Of a stretch of DNA of 64,000 bases, positions 29,224 through 37,854 are shown one piece after another. Source of the stretch: Pseudomonas pseudonitroreducens. GTDB taxonomy: Bacteria; Pseudomonadota; Gammaproteobacteria; Pseudomonadales; Pseudomonadaceae. The position numbers and the translations under genes are program-made. Under the pieces are notes generated by a model. That model saw nothing but the letters and a program-made list of their open reading frames with translations. It had not been told where the DNA came from and did not search any database. Within the stretch, counting starts at the first letter, position 1, and each line of letters starts with the position of its first letter. The stretch lies in contig NZ_BQHJ01000014.1 in NCBI RefSeq assembly GCF_021603645.1, positions 124,001 to 188,000 of the forward strand, read 5' to 3'.

Positions 29224-30609
29224 ATGCTGCTCGATTACCTGATCATGCTGGTCTACGCCCTGGGCATGCTTGCCCTGGGCTGGTACGGAATGCGCAAGGC
29301 GCGCAACCAGAACGACTTCCTCGTGGCCGGGCGCCGCCTCGGCCCGGGGCTCTACCTGGGCACCATGGCGGCGGTGGTGCTCGGCGGTGCTTCCACCATC
29401 GGCACCGTGAAACTCGGCTACCTCTACGGGCTGTCCGGCTTGTGGCTGGTGTTCATGCTGGGCCTGGGGATCATCGTCCTCAGCCTGGTGTTCTCGCGGC
29501 AGATCGCCAGGCTGAAGGTCTATACCGTCACGCAGATCCTCGAGCAGCGCTACCAGGCGTCCTCGCGGTTGATCGGTGGCATCGTGATGGTCGCGTACGA
29601 CCTGATGGTGGCGGTCACCGCGACCATCGCCATCGGCTCGGTGACCGAGGTGGTCTTCGAGATTCCGCGCATTCCGGCAATCCTCTGCGGCGGCGGCATC
29701 GTCATTGTCTATTCGGTGATCGGCGGCATGTGGTCGCTGACCCTCACCGACATCATCCAGTTCGTGATCAAGACGCTGGGCATCTTCGCCGTGCTGCTGC
29801 CGCTGTCGATCCAGCAGGCGGGCGGACTGTCGCGTATGCAGGAAGTACTGCCGGCGGGCTTCTTCGATCTTGGCCACATCGGCCTGGACACCATCCTCAC
29901 CTACTTCCTGCTGTACTTCTTCGGCGCCCTGATCGGCCAGGACATCTGGCAGCGCGTGTTCACCGCGCGCAGCGAGAAGGTGGTGCGCTACGCCGGCCTT
30001 GGCGCGGGCGTCTACTGCATGCTCTACGGCCTGGCCTGTGCACTGATCGGCGCAGCCGCGCATGTGCTGCTGCCCAACCTGGCGGTGCCGGAGAACGCCT
30101 ATGCGGAAGTCACCCGCCAGGTGCTCCAGCCGGGCCTGCGTGGGCTGGTCGTGGCAGCGGCGCTGTCAGCCATCATGTCCACCGCCTCGGGTTGCCTGCT
30201 GGCGGCCGCCACGGTGTTCCAGGAGGACATCTATGCGCGCTTCCTGCGCCCCGGCGCGCCCAACGGCCTGCGCGAGAGCCGCTTGTTCACGCTGCTGATG
30301 GGCGTGGTGATGCTGGCCCTGGCGTGCCTGGTGAACGACGTCATCGGTGCCCTGAGCATTGCCTACAACCTGCTGGTTGGCGGCCTGCTGGTGCCGATCC
30401 TCGGCGCCCTGCTGTGGCGCCGCGCCTCCGCTCGCGGAGCCATGGCCAGCATCGTCGTGGGCTGCCTGGTGGTGGTCGCCTTCATGGCCATCGACGGCGT
30501 GCTCGCCAATACCCCCATCGCCTACGGCCTGCTCGCCAGCCTGGTCACCTTCGTGGTGGTCAGCCTCGCCGGCGCGCCGGCTGCCAGCCTGCAGGCGCAG
30601 GCCGATTGA
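29224..30609 (+). CDS. Sodium:solute symporter (SSF), probably for a guanidino compound
   Basis: 461 residues with about 13 membrane helices (LLDYLIMLVYALGMLALGWYGM onward) and the SSF region GLYLGTMAAVVLGGASTIGTVKLGYLYG. Cytoplasmic MRKARNQNDFLVAGRRLGPG is the usual SSF first loop. The next gene is an agmatinase-family ureohydrolase, an order like P. aeruginosa gpuP-gpuA, so the cargo is probably guanidinopropionate, guanidinobutyrate or similar (inference). Preceded by 262 bases containing only the TA operator and a small hairpin (29104-29123). Confidence 0.88.
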   Translation: MLLDYLIMLVYALGMLALGWYGMRKARNQNDFLVAGRRLGPGLYLGTMAAVVLGGASTIGTVKLGYLYGLSGLWLVFMLGLGIIVLSLVFSRQIARLKVYTVTQILEQRYQASSRLIGGIVMVAYDLMVAVTATIAIGSVTEVVFEIPRIPAILCGGGIVIVYSVIGGMWSLTLTDIIQFVIKTLGIFAVLLPLSIQQAGGLSRMQEVLPAGFFDLGHIGLDTILTYFLLYFFGALIGQDIWQRVFTARSEKVVRYAGLGAGVYCMLYGLACALIGAAAHVLLPNLAVPENAYAEVTRQVLQPGLRGLVVAAALSAIMSTASGCLLAAATVFQEDIYARFLRPGAPNGLRESRLFTLLMGVVMLALACLVNDVIGALSIAYNLLVGGLLVPILGALLWRRASARGAMASIVVGCLVVVAFMAIDGVLANTPIAYGLLASLVTFVVVSLAGAPAASLQAQAD

Positions 30610-30634
30610 ACCCCAATCCGACAGGAGACGCCCC

Positions 30635-31591
30635 ATGCCCCACGACTTCCCGCAACCCCTGGATGCCGCGCAGGTCCCCCGCTTTGCCGGCATCCCCAGT
30701 TTCATGCGCCTGCCGATCTTCGAAGACCCGGCGCAGGTCGATATCGCCCTGCTCGGCGTGCCCTGGGACGGCGGCACCACCAACCGCGCCGGCGCCCGTC
30801 ACGGCCCGCGCGAGGTGCGCAACCAGTCGAGCCTGATGCGCAAGGTGCACCACGTCAGCCGCATCGCGCCCTATGACCTGCTGCGCATCGGTGATATCGG
30901 CGACGCCCCGGTGAATCCCATCGACCTGCTCGATTCGCTCAAGCAGATCGAGGGCTTCTACCGGCGCATCCATGCCGCCGGCACCATCCCGCTGTCGGTG
31001 GGTGGCGATCACCTGGTGACCCTGCCGATCTTCCGCGCGCTGGCCGCCGAGCGGCCCGTCGGCATGGTGCATTTCGACGCCCACTCCGACACCAACGACC
31101 GCTACTTCGGCGACAACCCATACACCCACGGCACGCCGTTCCGCCGGGCCATCGAGGAAGGCCTGCTGGACCCGAAGCGCACGGTACAGATCGGCATTCG
31201 CGGTTCGATCTACGACGCCGACGACGAAGCCTTCGCCCTTGAGCAAGGCATCCGCGTGATCCACATGGAAGAGTTCGCCGACCTGGGAGTGGAGGCCACG
31301 CTCGCCGAAGTCCGCCGCGTGGTGGGGCAGGAGCCGACCTACGTCACCTTCGACGTCGATGTGCTCGACCCGGCCTACGCGCCCGGTACCGGAACGCCGG
31401 AGATCGGCGGCATGACCACCCTGGAGGCGCAGCACATGATTCGCGGCCTGCAGGGGCTGAACCTGATTGGCGCCGACGTGGTGGAAGTTTCGCCGCCGTT
31501 CGACCAGGGCGGAGCGACCGCGCTGGTGGGCGCCACCATGATGTTCGAACTGCTCTGCGTCCTGGCCGATTCGGTCGCTGCGCGCCGGTGA
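30635..31591 (+). CDS. Agmatinase-family ureohydrolase (guanidinobutyrase/guanidinopropionase-like)
   Basis: 318 residues. All binuclear Mn motifs are present: SVGGDHLVT, HFDAHSDTND and FDVDVLDPAYAPGTGTPEIGG. Hydrolyses a guanidino group to urea plus amine. Length and start MPHDFPQPLDAAQVPRFAGIPSFMRLP fit GbuA/GpuA rather than arginase. Between the SSF permease (25-base gap) and a LysR regulator, as in gpuPAR and gbu loci; which of the two substrates is preferred cannot be told by eye. Confidence 0.92.
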   Translation: MPHDFPQPLDAAQVPRFAGIPSFMRLPIFEDPAQVDIALLGVPWDGGTTNRAGARHGPREVRNQSSLMRKVHHVSRIAPYDLLRIGDIGDAPVNPIDLLDSLKQIEGFYRRIHAAGTIPLSVGGDHLVTLPIFRALAAERPVGMVHFDAHSDTNDRYFGDNPYTHGTPFRRAIEEGLLDPKRTVQIGIRGSIYDADDEAFALEQGIRVIHMEEFADLGVEATLAEVRRVVGQEPTYVTFDVDVLDPAYAPGTGTPEIGGMTTLEAQHMIRGLQGLNLIGADVVEVSPPFDQGGATALVGATMMFELLCVLADSVAARR

Positions 31592-31666
31592 CCGCCCTGG
31601 GGGTTCACGGGGCGGCGCGCTCGGCGCTATAACGGAAGGCCTGCGCCCGCCGCCACGAGAACTCCC

Positions 31667-32590
31667 ATGCTGGGCAATCTGTCCGATATCGACCTGCGCC
31701 TGCTGCGCACCTTCTGCACCATTGTCGAGGCGGGCGGCTTCACCGCCGCCCAGGTGCGCCTGAATACCAGCCTGTCGCGGCTGAGCGTGCTGGTTCGCGA
31801 TCTCGAATTGCGCCTGGGATATTCGCTCTGCCGGCGTGGCAGCAGCGGTTTCCAGCTCACCGAGGAAGGGCAGCAACTGTATGAAGCGGCGCTCGGCCTG
31901 TTCGTCGATATCGAGCGCTTCCGCGAGCAGGTGACAGGGCTGGGCGGCCGCGACCGCGAGGTGCTGCACCTGGGCTGCGTCGATGGCGTGCTCGGCCAGC
32001 ACTGCTGGCCGCTGCCGCTGGCCATCCGGCTATTCCGCGGCGGCAACCCGCGGGTGCGCCTGAACCTGCATACCCAGCGTCCGGACGAACTGGAGAACGC
32101 CGTACTGGAGGAGCGCCTGCAACTGGCCATCGGCGCGTTCCACCATCGCTTGTCCGGCCTGCGCTACCAGTTGCTGTTCCGCGAGGAGCAGAACCTTTAC
32201 TGCGCCCCTGGGCACCCGTTCTTCGAGCGAGCGGCGGACGAGCCTTCGCTGGAGCAGATCTGCGCCGCCGAATACGTCGGGCGTGGCTACATGACCGAGA
32301 GCCGACGGCCCCACGGGCTGGTCTTCAGCCGTGCCACCAATGCCTACAGCATGGAAGCCATCGCCAACCTGGTGTTCAGCGCTACCTTCATTGGCTACCT
32401 GCCGACGCACTACGCGGCGGAGTGGGTCGCCGAGGATCGCCTGCGGGCGATCCGACCGGCGCAGCTGGCCTATGTTTCGGAGTTCCATTGCGTGACGCGG
32501 CAAGGCGCCGAGCCGGGAGAAGTGCTGGGAGCCTTCCTCGATGCCCTGGAGCGCGCCCAGGCCCTGCTGGGTAGCGGGGAGTCGGCGTGA
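31667..32590 (+). CDS. LysR-family regulator of the guanidino cluster
   Basis: 307 residues. HTH at ~8-65 (LRLLRTFCTIVEAGGFTAAQVRLNTSLSRLSVLVRDLELRLGYSLCRRG) and periplasmic-binding-like effector domain. Same strand and just after the ureohydrolase, as gpuR follows gpuA. The following dioxygenase GTG overlaps its stop, so all may be one transcript. Confidence 0.87.
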   Translation: MLGNLSDIDLRLLRTFCTIVEAGGFTAAQVRLNTSLSRLSVLVRDLELRLGYSLCRRGSSGFQLTEEGQQLYEAALGLFVDIERFREQVTGLGGRDREVLHLGCVDGVLGQHCWPLPLAIRLFRGGNPRVRLNLHTQRPDELENAVLEERLQLAIGAFHHRLSGLRYQLLFREEQNLYCAPGHPFFERAADEPSLEQICAAEYVGRGYMTESRRPHGLVFSRATNAYSMEAIANLVFSATFIGYLPTHYAAEWVAEDRLRAIRPAQLAYVSEFHCVTRQGAEPGEVLGAFLDALERAQALLGSGESA

Positions 32591-33309
32591 GCGACACCCT
32601 GCAGGCCTTGCGCGAGGACGGTTTCGTTCTGCTGCGCGGCTTGCTGGACTCCGAGCAGATTGTCGAAGTGCGCTCGCTGATCGATGGCCTGCGGCCCTGC
32701 CACTGGGATTACGAAGGGCTGGTGGATCACTACAAGTGCGTGTTCAACCGTTCCCCCCGATGGTTGCCCTATCTCGATCCGCCGGGGTTGATCGAGGTGG
32801 CGGAAGCCGCCCTGGGCTCGGACTGCCACGTGATCGGTCAGACGGCCTGGCGTTGCCATCCCGGCTTCATCGGCGCCGATATGCACCAGGACTACTTGCC
32901 GGTTGCACTGCCAGGGGCGGACATCGATCTGCCGATGTTCATCTGCACGGCGCAAATCTACCTCGATGACATCGACGAGGCGCTGTGCCCCACCTGGGTG
33001 ATTCCCGGCAGCCATCGCGCAGGCCGCACGCCGGCGCCGGACGAGCGCGAGTGGGCGGGCAGGGTGGCCGAGCCGGTGCTGTGTGCAGCAGGCGATTGCC
33101 TGTTGTTTCGCAGCGATCTGTGGCACGCCGGCAGCCGTAACACCAGCCAGCGCACGCGCTACCTGCTGCAGGTGCACTATGGCCGGCGGATGGTCGCGCA
33201 GAAGTTCTCGCCTTACCTGCAATGGGCTTTCAACCCGCAAGTGCTTGCCGCCTGCACGGCGCGACAACGCCGGCTGCTGGGCGACCATGAAGCGGCCGAA
33301 TACGACTGA
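32587..33309 (+). CDS. Phytanoyl-CoA dioxygenase (PhyH) family Fe(II)/2-oxoglutarate oxygenase
   Basis: 240 residues. Fe ligands: HxD in ADMHQDYLP and the distal His in RSDLWHAGSRN, followed by the 2-oxoglutarate-binding Arg in TSQRTRYLLQVHY. Opening LREDGFVLLRGLLDSEQIVEVRSLID is standard for PhyH. GTG start overlaps the LysR stop by four bases. A hydroxylase for the imported guanidino compound is an attractive but untested reading. Confidence 0.88.
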   Translation: MSDTLQALREDGFVLLRGLLDSEQIVEVRSLIDGLRPCHWDYEGLVDHYKCVFNRSPRWLPYLDPPGLIEVAEAALGSDCHVIGQTAWRCHPGFIGADMHQDYLPVALPGADIDLPMFICTAQIYLDDIDEALCPTWVIPGSHRAGRTPAPDEREWAGRVAEPVLCAAGDCLLFRSDLWHAGSRNTSQRTRYLLQVHYGRRMVAQKFSPYLQWAFNPQVLAACTARQRRLLGDHEAAEYD

Positions 33310-33324
33310 CTGGGAGGATCACCG

Positions 33325-33726
33325 ATGAGTACAGTACATGCCGGTGGCTGCCATTGCGGCCAACTGCGTTACGAGTGCGATGCCGAGCTGACGGACGTTG
33401 CGCACTGTCACTGCTCGATCTGCCGGCGCACCACCGGCGGCATAGTCACGACCTGGGTCACGGTGCCGTTGCAGAGCTTTCGCTGGACCCACGGCAAGCC
33501 TGCCGAGTACCGCTCTTCGCCGCCCTGCGTGCGCTACTTCTGTCGCAACTGTGGCGCTCAGTTGGCACTGTTCACCGACCACGCGTCGCAAACCATGGAT
33601 GTAACCACGGCGACTCTGGAAGAGGTCGCCACGGTGCTGCCCAACCGGCATATCTGGGTGAACAGCCGGCTGCCGTGGATTCACCTGGACGAGCAGTTGG
33701 AAGAGGAGTGGGAGGAGAAGCTTTAG
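33325..33726 (+). CDS. GFA/CENP-V family zinc protein
   Basis: 133 residues with the GFA cysteine pattern: GGCHCGQLRYEC, HCHCSICRRTTGG and YFCRNCGAQLALF, which bind two zinc ions. Usually annotated glutathione-dependent formaldehyde-activating; the family is broader. 15 bases after the dioxygenase and probably in its operon; if the dioxygenase demethylates its substrate, the formaldehyde link would make sense. Confidence 0.9.
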   Translation: MSTVHAGGCHCGQLRYECDAELTDVAHCHCSICRRTTGGIVTTWVTVPLQSFRWTHGKPAEYRSSPPCVRYFCRNCGAQLALFTDHASQTMDVTTATLEEVATVLPNRHIWVNSRLPWIHLDEQLEEEWEEKL

Positions 33727-33757
33727 TGCTCCGAGAGGGCGGCAGGGTGAAGCCTTC

Positions 33758-33839
33758 GTAGGATGGCGTGGAGCGTAGCGATACCCATCGCTAGCGGCTC
33801 AGCGGCAGCATGGGTATCGCTGCGCTCCACCCATCCTAC
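33758..33839. repeat. Dispersed ~80-bp inverted repeat (GTAGGATGG family), copy 3
   Basis: GTAGGATGGCGTGGAGC ... GATACCCAT ... ATGGGTATC ... GCGCTCCACCCATCCTAC, in reverse orientation to the copies at 2226 and 4527. Between convergent genes. Confidence 0.88.
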
Positions 33840-33857
33840 AAGAGCAGTGGCGGAGTA

Positions 33858-35816
33858 TCAGGGCAGCTCCAGCCCGCCCGATGCCTTGTGCAGCTCGCGC
33901 AGATGCGCGCCGATCTGCTTGGTGTTGGCTTCCAGCGCCGCCAGCTCGTCGCGGCGTTCCGGGGTGAGCAGGGCGCGCACTTCGCGGTCGAGATTGTCGC
34001 TGAGCTGGCGCAGACGTTGCTGGCGCTGCTGCGTCTGCTTCTCCAGGGTCGTGGTCTCCGCTGCCTGCGGCAGGCCGTAGCCGCCGTCGAGCAGCTCCGC
34101 CGGGCGGCTGAGGAAGCCGCTGTCGTCGAGGATCTGCTGCAGCGTCTTGCCGGCCGCGGCGAGGTCCGGCTTGCTCTGCATGGCGTCCGGATTGCTCAGG
34201 TACAGGCGCTTGAGCTCGTCCTGGGCGAGCAGCAGCTGACGCCGCAGCGAGGCCTGTTCGAGCAGCAGCAAGGCGGCGCTGGAGCGCAGGTCGGCCTTGT
34301 CGAACCAGGGGCGGCGCTCGGTGGCGGGCAGCGCGAGCCAGTCCTCCACCTTGTCCTGCGGGACATTCATGCGCTTTTTCAGCACATCGAACATGGCCTG
34401 GTAGCGGTCGCGGAAAGAGTCGAAGCGATAGCCCAGGCGCAAGGCTTCCTTGGGGTTGTCCAGCACACTGGCATCGGCAATGCCCTTGTTCTCCAGCAGG
34501 CCGAGCACACCGTAAGGAGTGATGCTGTCCATGGCCTGCAGACTCTGGCGCTGGATGCCGCTGCGCAGCAGCTTGAGCGTTTCCACGGCGCAGTTGTTGG
34601 ACAGGAAGTAGTAGTTGCCGTCGTAGCTCCAGTGGCTCTGCGCCGAGCGTTCGACCAGGCTGGCAACTTCATCGCGGCTGAGCCTGAGCGGAATCGAGGC
34701 AAGGCTGCGCAGCTCGACCTTGGTGTATTCCTCGATCACCTGGGACAGCGGCAATACGAACAGGCGCGACGGATAGGCGCCGGTCAGGCCATCCCAGCTG
34801 GATAGCTGCAGGTCACCGACGAAGGCGCGGTAGGACAGCACCAGGTGCTGGTCCAGGTCCAGGCGGCAGGCCGGGCCACGCGGGCGTCCCGGCGCGCAGA
34901 CCACCAGGCGCAGCATGGTGTGGCCCCAGCGGCTGGCGATCTCGTTGTTGGCCTCGGCGATCAGGTAATCGACCTCGTAGACCCGTTCGGGGTCGAGATA
35001 GCCCAGCGGCTGGCGGCCGAAGTCACGCCCGGCGTTGAGGTAGGCGTACTGGTTCGAGCATTGGTCATGCGGGCGCTCGCCGAAGCGCGCTGCGTAGTAC
35101 CGGTACAGTGTCGGGCGGCGGCAGGCGAAGCTGCGGTCGAGGAGGAAGTACTCCATGTTCACCGCGACGTACTCGCGCGGGTTGGTCAGCTCGTACTTGT
35201 CCGGGCTGCGCAGCAGAAAGCGATTGTGCTGCTCGCGCTCGCCGTGCTTGCCGGCGTACTGCGGCCAGCCGGCAAGGTCGAGCAGGCGCGGGTCGTCCGA
35301 GAGGGTGAAGCGACGGCCGGTCTGGCCACGGCACTCATCCGGCGCACCGACGCGGCCGAGGCTCTTGTCGCGCATCGTGCAGCGACGGATGTTACGGGCC
35401 TCGGCGGCGTCCCAAAGGCGAGCGCGGTCATAGAGGTGGGTCAGTTCGTGGAGCAGGGTGGCCAGCAGTTCGCGGCGCAAGGTGCCATGGGTGCGGCCGG
35501 TCTGCTCGGTGGCGGCGCTACCGTCGGTGAGTGGGCCCAGATAGCGGCTGTTCAGGGCGATGGCACCGGGACGCAAGGTGCGGCCCATGCCATTGCTGGG
35601 CAGGTCGTCGCGCCACTGTACCTGGACGCTGCGGTCCAGGCGCTCGACGAAGCTGGTCGGCAATGTCTGCAGGGCTTCGTCCAGCAGTTGCTGGCTGGCC
35701 TGGCGCTGGGCAGCGCCCAGGCCGTCGGTGTCGAGCTCCAGACGGAGCGCGGCGTGGCTGCTGGCGGCGACAGTCAGTGCCAGGGCCGCCAGCCAGCGGC
35801 CAGCCCGGAGTCTCAC
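33858..35816 (-). CDS. DUF4105-type periplasmic protein with HELTH metalloprotease motif
   Basis: 652 residues. Signal peptide to ~22 (ALALTVAASSHA). A zincin-like site H123-E-L-T-H127 (TLLHELTHLYD) sits in the N-terminal region. The middle (~270-450) looks like DUF4105/Lnb-N: EVDYLIAEANNEIASRWGHTMLRLVV, LSSWDGLTGAYPSRLFVLPL, NYYFLSNNCAVETLKLL. The last ~120 residues are coiled-coil rich. GTG start overlapping the first DUF2388 gene, so co-translated. Function unknown; peptidase activity inferred from the motif. Confidence 0.8.
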   Translation of the reverse strand: MRLRAGRWLAALALTVAASSHAALRLELDTDGLGAAQRQASQQLLDEALQTLPTSFVERLDRSVQVQWRDDLPSNGMGRTLRPGAIALNSRYLGPLTDGSAATEQTGRTHGTLRRELLATLLHELTHLYDRARLWDAAEARNIRRCTMRDKSLGRVGAPDECRGQTGRRFTLSDDPRLLDLAGWPQYAGKHGEREQHNRFLLRSPDKYELTNPREYVAVNMEYFLLDRSFACRRPTLYRYYAARFGERPHDQCSNQYAYLNAGRDFGRQPLGYLDPERVYEVDYLIAEANNEIASRWGHTMLRLVVCAPGRPRGPACRLDLDQHLVLSYRAFVGDLQLSSWDGLTGAYPSRLFVLPLSQVIEEYTKVELRSLASIPLRLSRDEVASLVERSAQSHWSYDGNYYFLSNNCAVETLKLLRSGIQRQSLQAMDSITPYGVLGLLENKGIADASVLDNPKEALRLGYRFDSFRDRYQAMFDVLKKRMNVPQDKVEDWLALPATERRPWFDKADLRSSAALLLLEQASLRRQLLLAQDELKRLYLSNPDAMQSKPDLAAAGKTLQQILDDSGFLSRPAELLDGGYGLPQAAETTTLEKQTQQRQQRLRQLSDNLDREVRALLTPERRDELAALEANTKQIGAHLRELHKASGGLELP

Positions 35817-36148
35817 AGAGCGAGGATGGCTTCGGCCAGGTCCTGATCGGAGGCTTCGCGTGCCTGCGGCACCTGCTCGCGCAGCACCTTGAACGCGGCT
35901 TCGAGCTGCGCGCCACGAATCGCACCGTCGCTGCCGACGTAGCTGGCGGCATCGTCACGGGCCTCGCGGACGACCTTCATGTCACGCACGGAGGTGGTGG
36001 TGTCCGAGGTGAAGTCGATGCTGCGGGCGAAGGCGTTGGTGGTGATGTTGAACACGCGGACTACCGATTGGGCCTGGGCGGTGGACGCGCAGGCGGCGAG
36101 CAGCAGGCCGAGGATCAGGGGGCTCTTGGAAAGCGAGCTGAGGCGCAT
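35813..36148 (-). CDS. DUF2388 protein, paralogue 1
   Basis: 111 residues: signal peptide ending ASTAQA, then SVVRVFNITTNAFARSIDFTSDTTTSVRDMKVVREARDDAASYVGSDGAIRGAQLEAAFKVLR. The REARDDAA.(Y/F)V......RGA.LEAA core defines the family and recurs in the next two genes. Overlaps the DUF4105 gene (GTGA). Function unknown; probably exported. Confidence 0.85.
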   Translation of the reverse strand: MRLSSLSKSPLILGLLLAACASTAQAQSVVRVFNITTNAFARSIDFTSDTTTSVRDMKVVREARDDAASYVGSDGAIRGAQLEAAFKVLREQVPQAREASDQDLAEAILAL

Positions 36149-36185
36149 GGATGTCTCCGAAAGGGCAGCTGGGGCTGCTCACAAC

Positions 36186-36479
36186 TTATTTGGCAAGAAT
36201 TGCTTCGGCCAGTTCCCGATCGTTCGCTGCCAGCCCCGGATGTTCCTGGCGCAGCCAGTGCAGTGCTGCTTCCAGGCGTGCGCCGCGCAAGGCGCCGTCG
36301 GTGGCAACGAACTGCGCCGCGTCGTCGCGTGCGCCACGCAGCAGTTTGTTGTCGAAGGGGCCGCTGGTGACCTGGCTGGTGGCGTAGCTGGTCCCCACCG
36401 GGAACTGGGTCGTCTGGTCGAATGCCTCGGCGGGCAGGGAACAGGCAATCAGCGGCAGTAGGAACAGCAGAGTACGCAT
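36186..36479 (-). CDS. DUF2388 protein, paralogue 2
   Basis: 97 residues from MRTLLFLLPLIACSLPAEAF (signal peptide). Core RGARDDAAQFVATDGALRGARLEAALHWLRQ and end DRELAEAILAK match the other two copies. 37 bases upstream of paralogue 1 on the same strand. Confidence 0.85.
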   Translation of the reverse strand: MRTLLFLLPLIACSLPAEAFDQTTQFPVGTSYATSQVTSGPFDNKLLRGARDDAAQFVATDGALRGARLEAALHWLRQEHPGLAANDRELAEAILAK

Positions 36480-36585
36480 GGGCTCGGACGATCGGAAAAG
36501 TACGACCGCCAAGGCTAACGGAATGCGCTGGAGAGAGCCAGCGCAGAGCGCCGGGCGGAGCGCCCGGCGCGGCAGGATACAGCGA

Positions 36586-36906
36586 TCAGATGGTCAGGAT
36601 CGCCTGGGCCAGTTGTTGATCGTTGGCGGCCAGGGTCGGCAGCTTGCTGCGGATGTGGGCGAGAGCGGCTTCCAGGTGCGCGCCGCGGATCTGGCCCTGG
36701 CTGGCGACGAAGGTGGCTGCGTCGTCACGGGCTTCAAGGACGATCTTGTCGTCCTTGAAGGAGTTGCTGATATCCGAGGTGCCGTCGGAGGTAGCCCCGG
36801 TGGCGCGCACCGACAGGTCGGTGGTGTAGACGAAGCTGGTGGCGTAGGCGCCGGTGGCGCAGCCGATCAGGGCAGCGGCGGCGATCAGGCGAAGACTGTT
36901 CTTCAT
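36586..36906 (-). CDS. DUF2388 protein, paralogue 3
   Basis: 106 residues. Signal peptide MKNSLRLIAAAALIGCATGAYA, core LEARDDAATFVASQGQIRGAHLEAALAHIRSK, end DQQLAQAILTI. GGAG precedes the ATG at 36906. First gene of the DUF2388-DUF4105 row; the row probably arose by tandem duplication. Confidence 0.85.
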   Translation of the reverse strand: MKNSLRLIAAAALIGCATGAYATSFVYTTDLSVRATGATSDGTSDISNSFKDDKIVLEARDDAATFVASQGQIRGAHLEAALAHIRSKLPTLAANDQQLAQAILTI

Positions 36907-36999
36907 GGAGTGGCTCCGGATAAGACCAAACAAAAGGTGGCCGGGGCGGCCACTCTAACTGTGGTCAGACTAGCCAAGACTGATCGGCGTCACCAGCAT

Positions 37000-37200
37000 T
37001 CAGCGCCAGAACGGTTTCGAGATTTCTCTCACGCGTTCGCTGGGGCTGATACCGATATCGGCCAACTGCTGGCTGGTCAGCTCGGCAAGTTGGCGACGGG
37101 TTCGGGCGTTGCGAAGCCATTCGCCGAATACCGCGAACAGACGACGCAGCTGCAAAGCTGGGCGCGGAGTGGGCAGGTCGGATGACAGTGCGCGTTCCAT
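37000..37200 (-). CDS. DUF1127 small protein, copy 1
   Basis: 66 residues: LQLRRLFAVFGEWLRNARTRRQLAELTSQQLADIGISPSERVREISKPFWR, a complete DUF1127 (YjiS-like) helix-turn-helix-like unit with the terminal (K)PFW(R). Arg-rich; some members bind RNA. ATG at 37200 with GGAGG before it. Its upstream region carries AACTGTAC motifs. Confidence 0.85.
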   Translation of the reverse strand: MERALSSDLPTPRPALQLRRLFAVFGEWLRNARTRRQLAELTSQQLADIGISPSERVREISKPFWR

Positions 37201-37292
37201 GGCGGGGCCTCCTGGTGACCGTGGTGGACGGTCGATACAGGCTCGCACTGGTCGAGAGTGCGCGTCAGAGGCAGCGATGGGTTATTGCGGGA

Positions 37293-37444
37293 GTACAGCG
37301 AGGCAAAAAACAGAACTGTACCGCCACCGTTGCAGCTGGTTGTTCTGTGATCAGGGCGGGGCGGTAATGCGAGAGAAAAGCGGACTTCCGGAATGCCAAG
37401 GGCCGCTCCAGATGAGCGGCCTCAGGCAATCTACCAGTACAGTT
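37293..37444. promoter_or_regulatory. AACTGTAC motif cluster upstream of DUF1127 copy 1
   Basis: GTACAG at 37293-37298, AACTGTAC at 37314-37321 and GTACAGTT at 37437-37444, with a further GTACTGT at 37474-37480. A hairpin GGCCGCTC/GAGCGGCC (37401-37421) lies between and may end the copy-2 transcript. The same motif recurs before copy 2. Confidence 0.55.
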
Positions 37445-37484
37445 AAAGCGAGCCTGGAGAGTGTGGCTCAGTTGTACTGTTGAA

Positions 37485-37691
37485 TCAGCGCCAGAACGGC
37501 TTGTTCAGTTCGGCGTAACGCTGCGCTTCGCTGATGCCGGCGTCAGCCAGCAGGCGGGAATCCAGGCGGGCCAGCTGGCGGCGGCTTTCCATGCGGCGCT
37601 GCCACAGGCGAACGGTGCCGACGAGGCCACGATGGGCGCTGGAGGTGCTACGGGTGGTGCTCAGAGCTGCGGAACCGAGGGTACGTTCCAT
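37485..37691 (-). CDS. DUF1127 small protein, copy 2
   Basis: 68 residues: MERTLGSAALSTTRSTSSAH, then RLWQRRMESRRQLARLDSRLLADAGISEAQRYAELNKPFWR. Paralogue of the gene at 37000. The inner ATG at 37691 has AAGG nine bases upstream and is preferred to the ATG at 37700, which abuts it. Confidence 0.85.
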   Translation of the reverse strand: MERTLGSAALSTTRSTSSAHRGLVGTVRLWQRRMESRRQLARLDSRLLADAGISEAQRYAELNKPFWR

Positions 37692-37777
37692 GGTGGTCAT
37701 CCTTCTCGCTTGTGGCGAGTAGTCAGTTGCTGAATGGATTGAGCATATGATCTGACTTTTTGGTCAGGGATGACAGG

Positions 37778-37854
37778 TACAGTTGTACTGTATTGCGGTT
37801 GGTCAGCCGATTGTAATTTTGAACTGTAATGGTCTTTTTCGGGGCGAACTGTAC
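37778..37854. promoter_or_regulatory. AACTGTAC motif cluster upstream of DUF1127 copy 2
   Basis: Palindrome TACAGT-TGT-ACTGTA (37778-37792) plus direct copies AACTGTA (37822-37828) and AACTGTAC (37847-37854). Direct repeats of this kind, ~25 bases apart, recall MocR/GntR-type sites. The remainder of 37692-38003 shows no gene. Confidence 0.55.

Noticed and set aside
29085-30836. Alternative-frame long reading across the symporter gene
   Set aside because: Arg/His/Pro-rich shadow; the symporter frame has clear membrane helices and a family match.
35108-35334. Small frames inside the DUF4105 gene
   Set aside because: No ribosome-binding site, biased composition, fully inside a well-supported gene.
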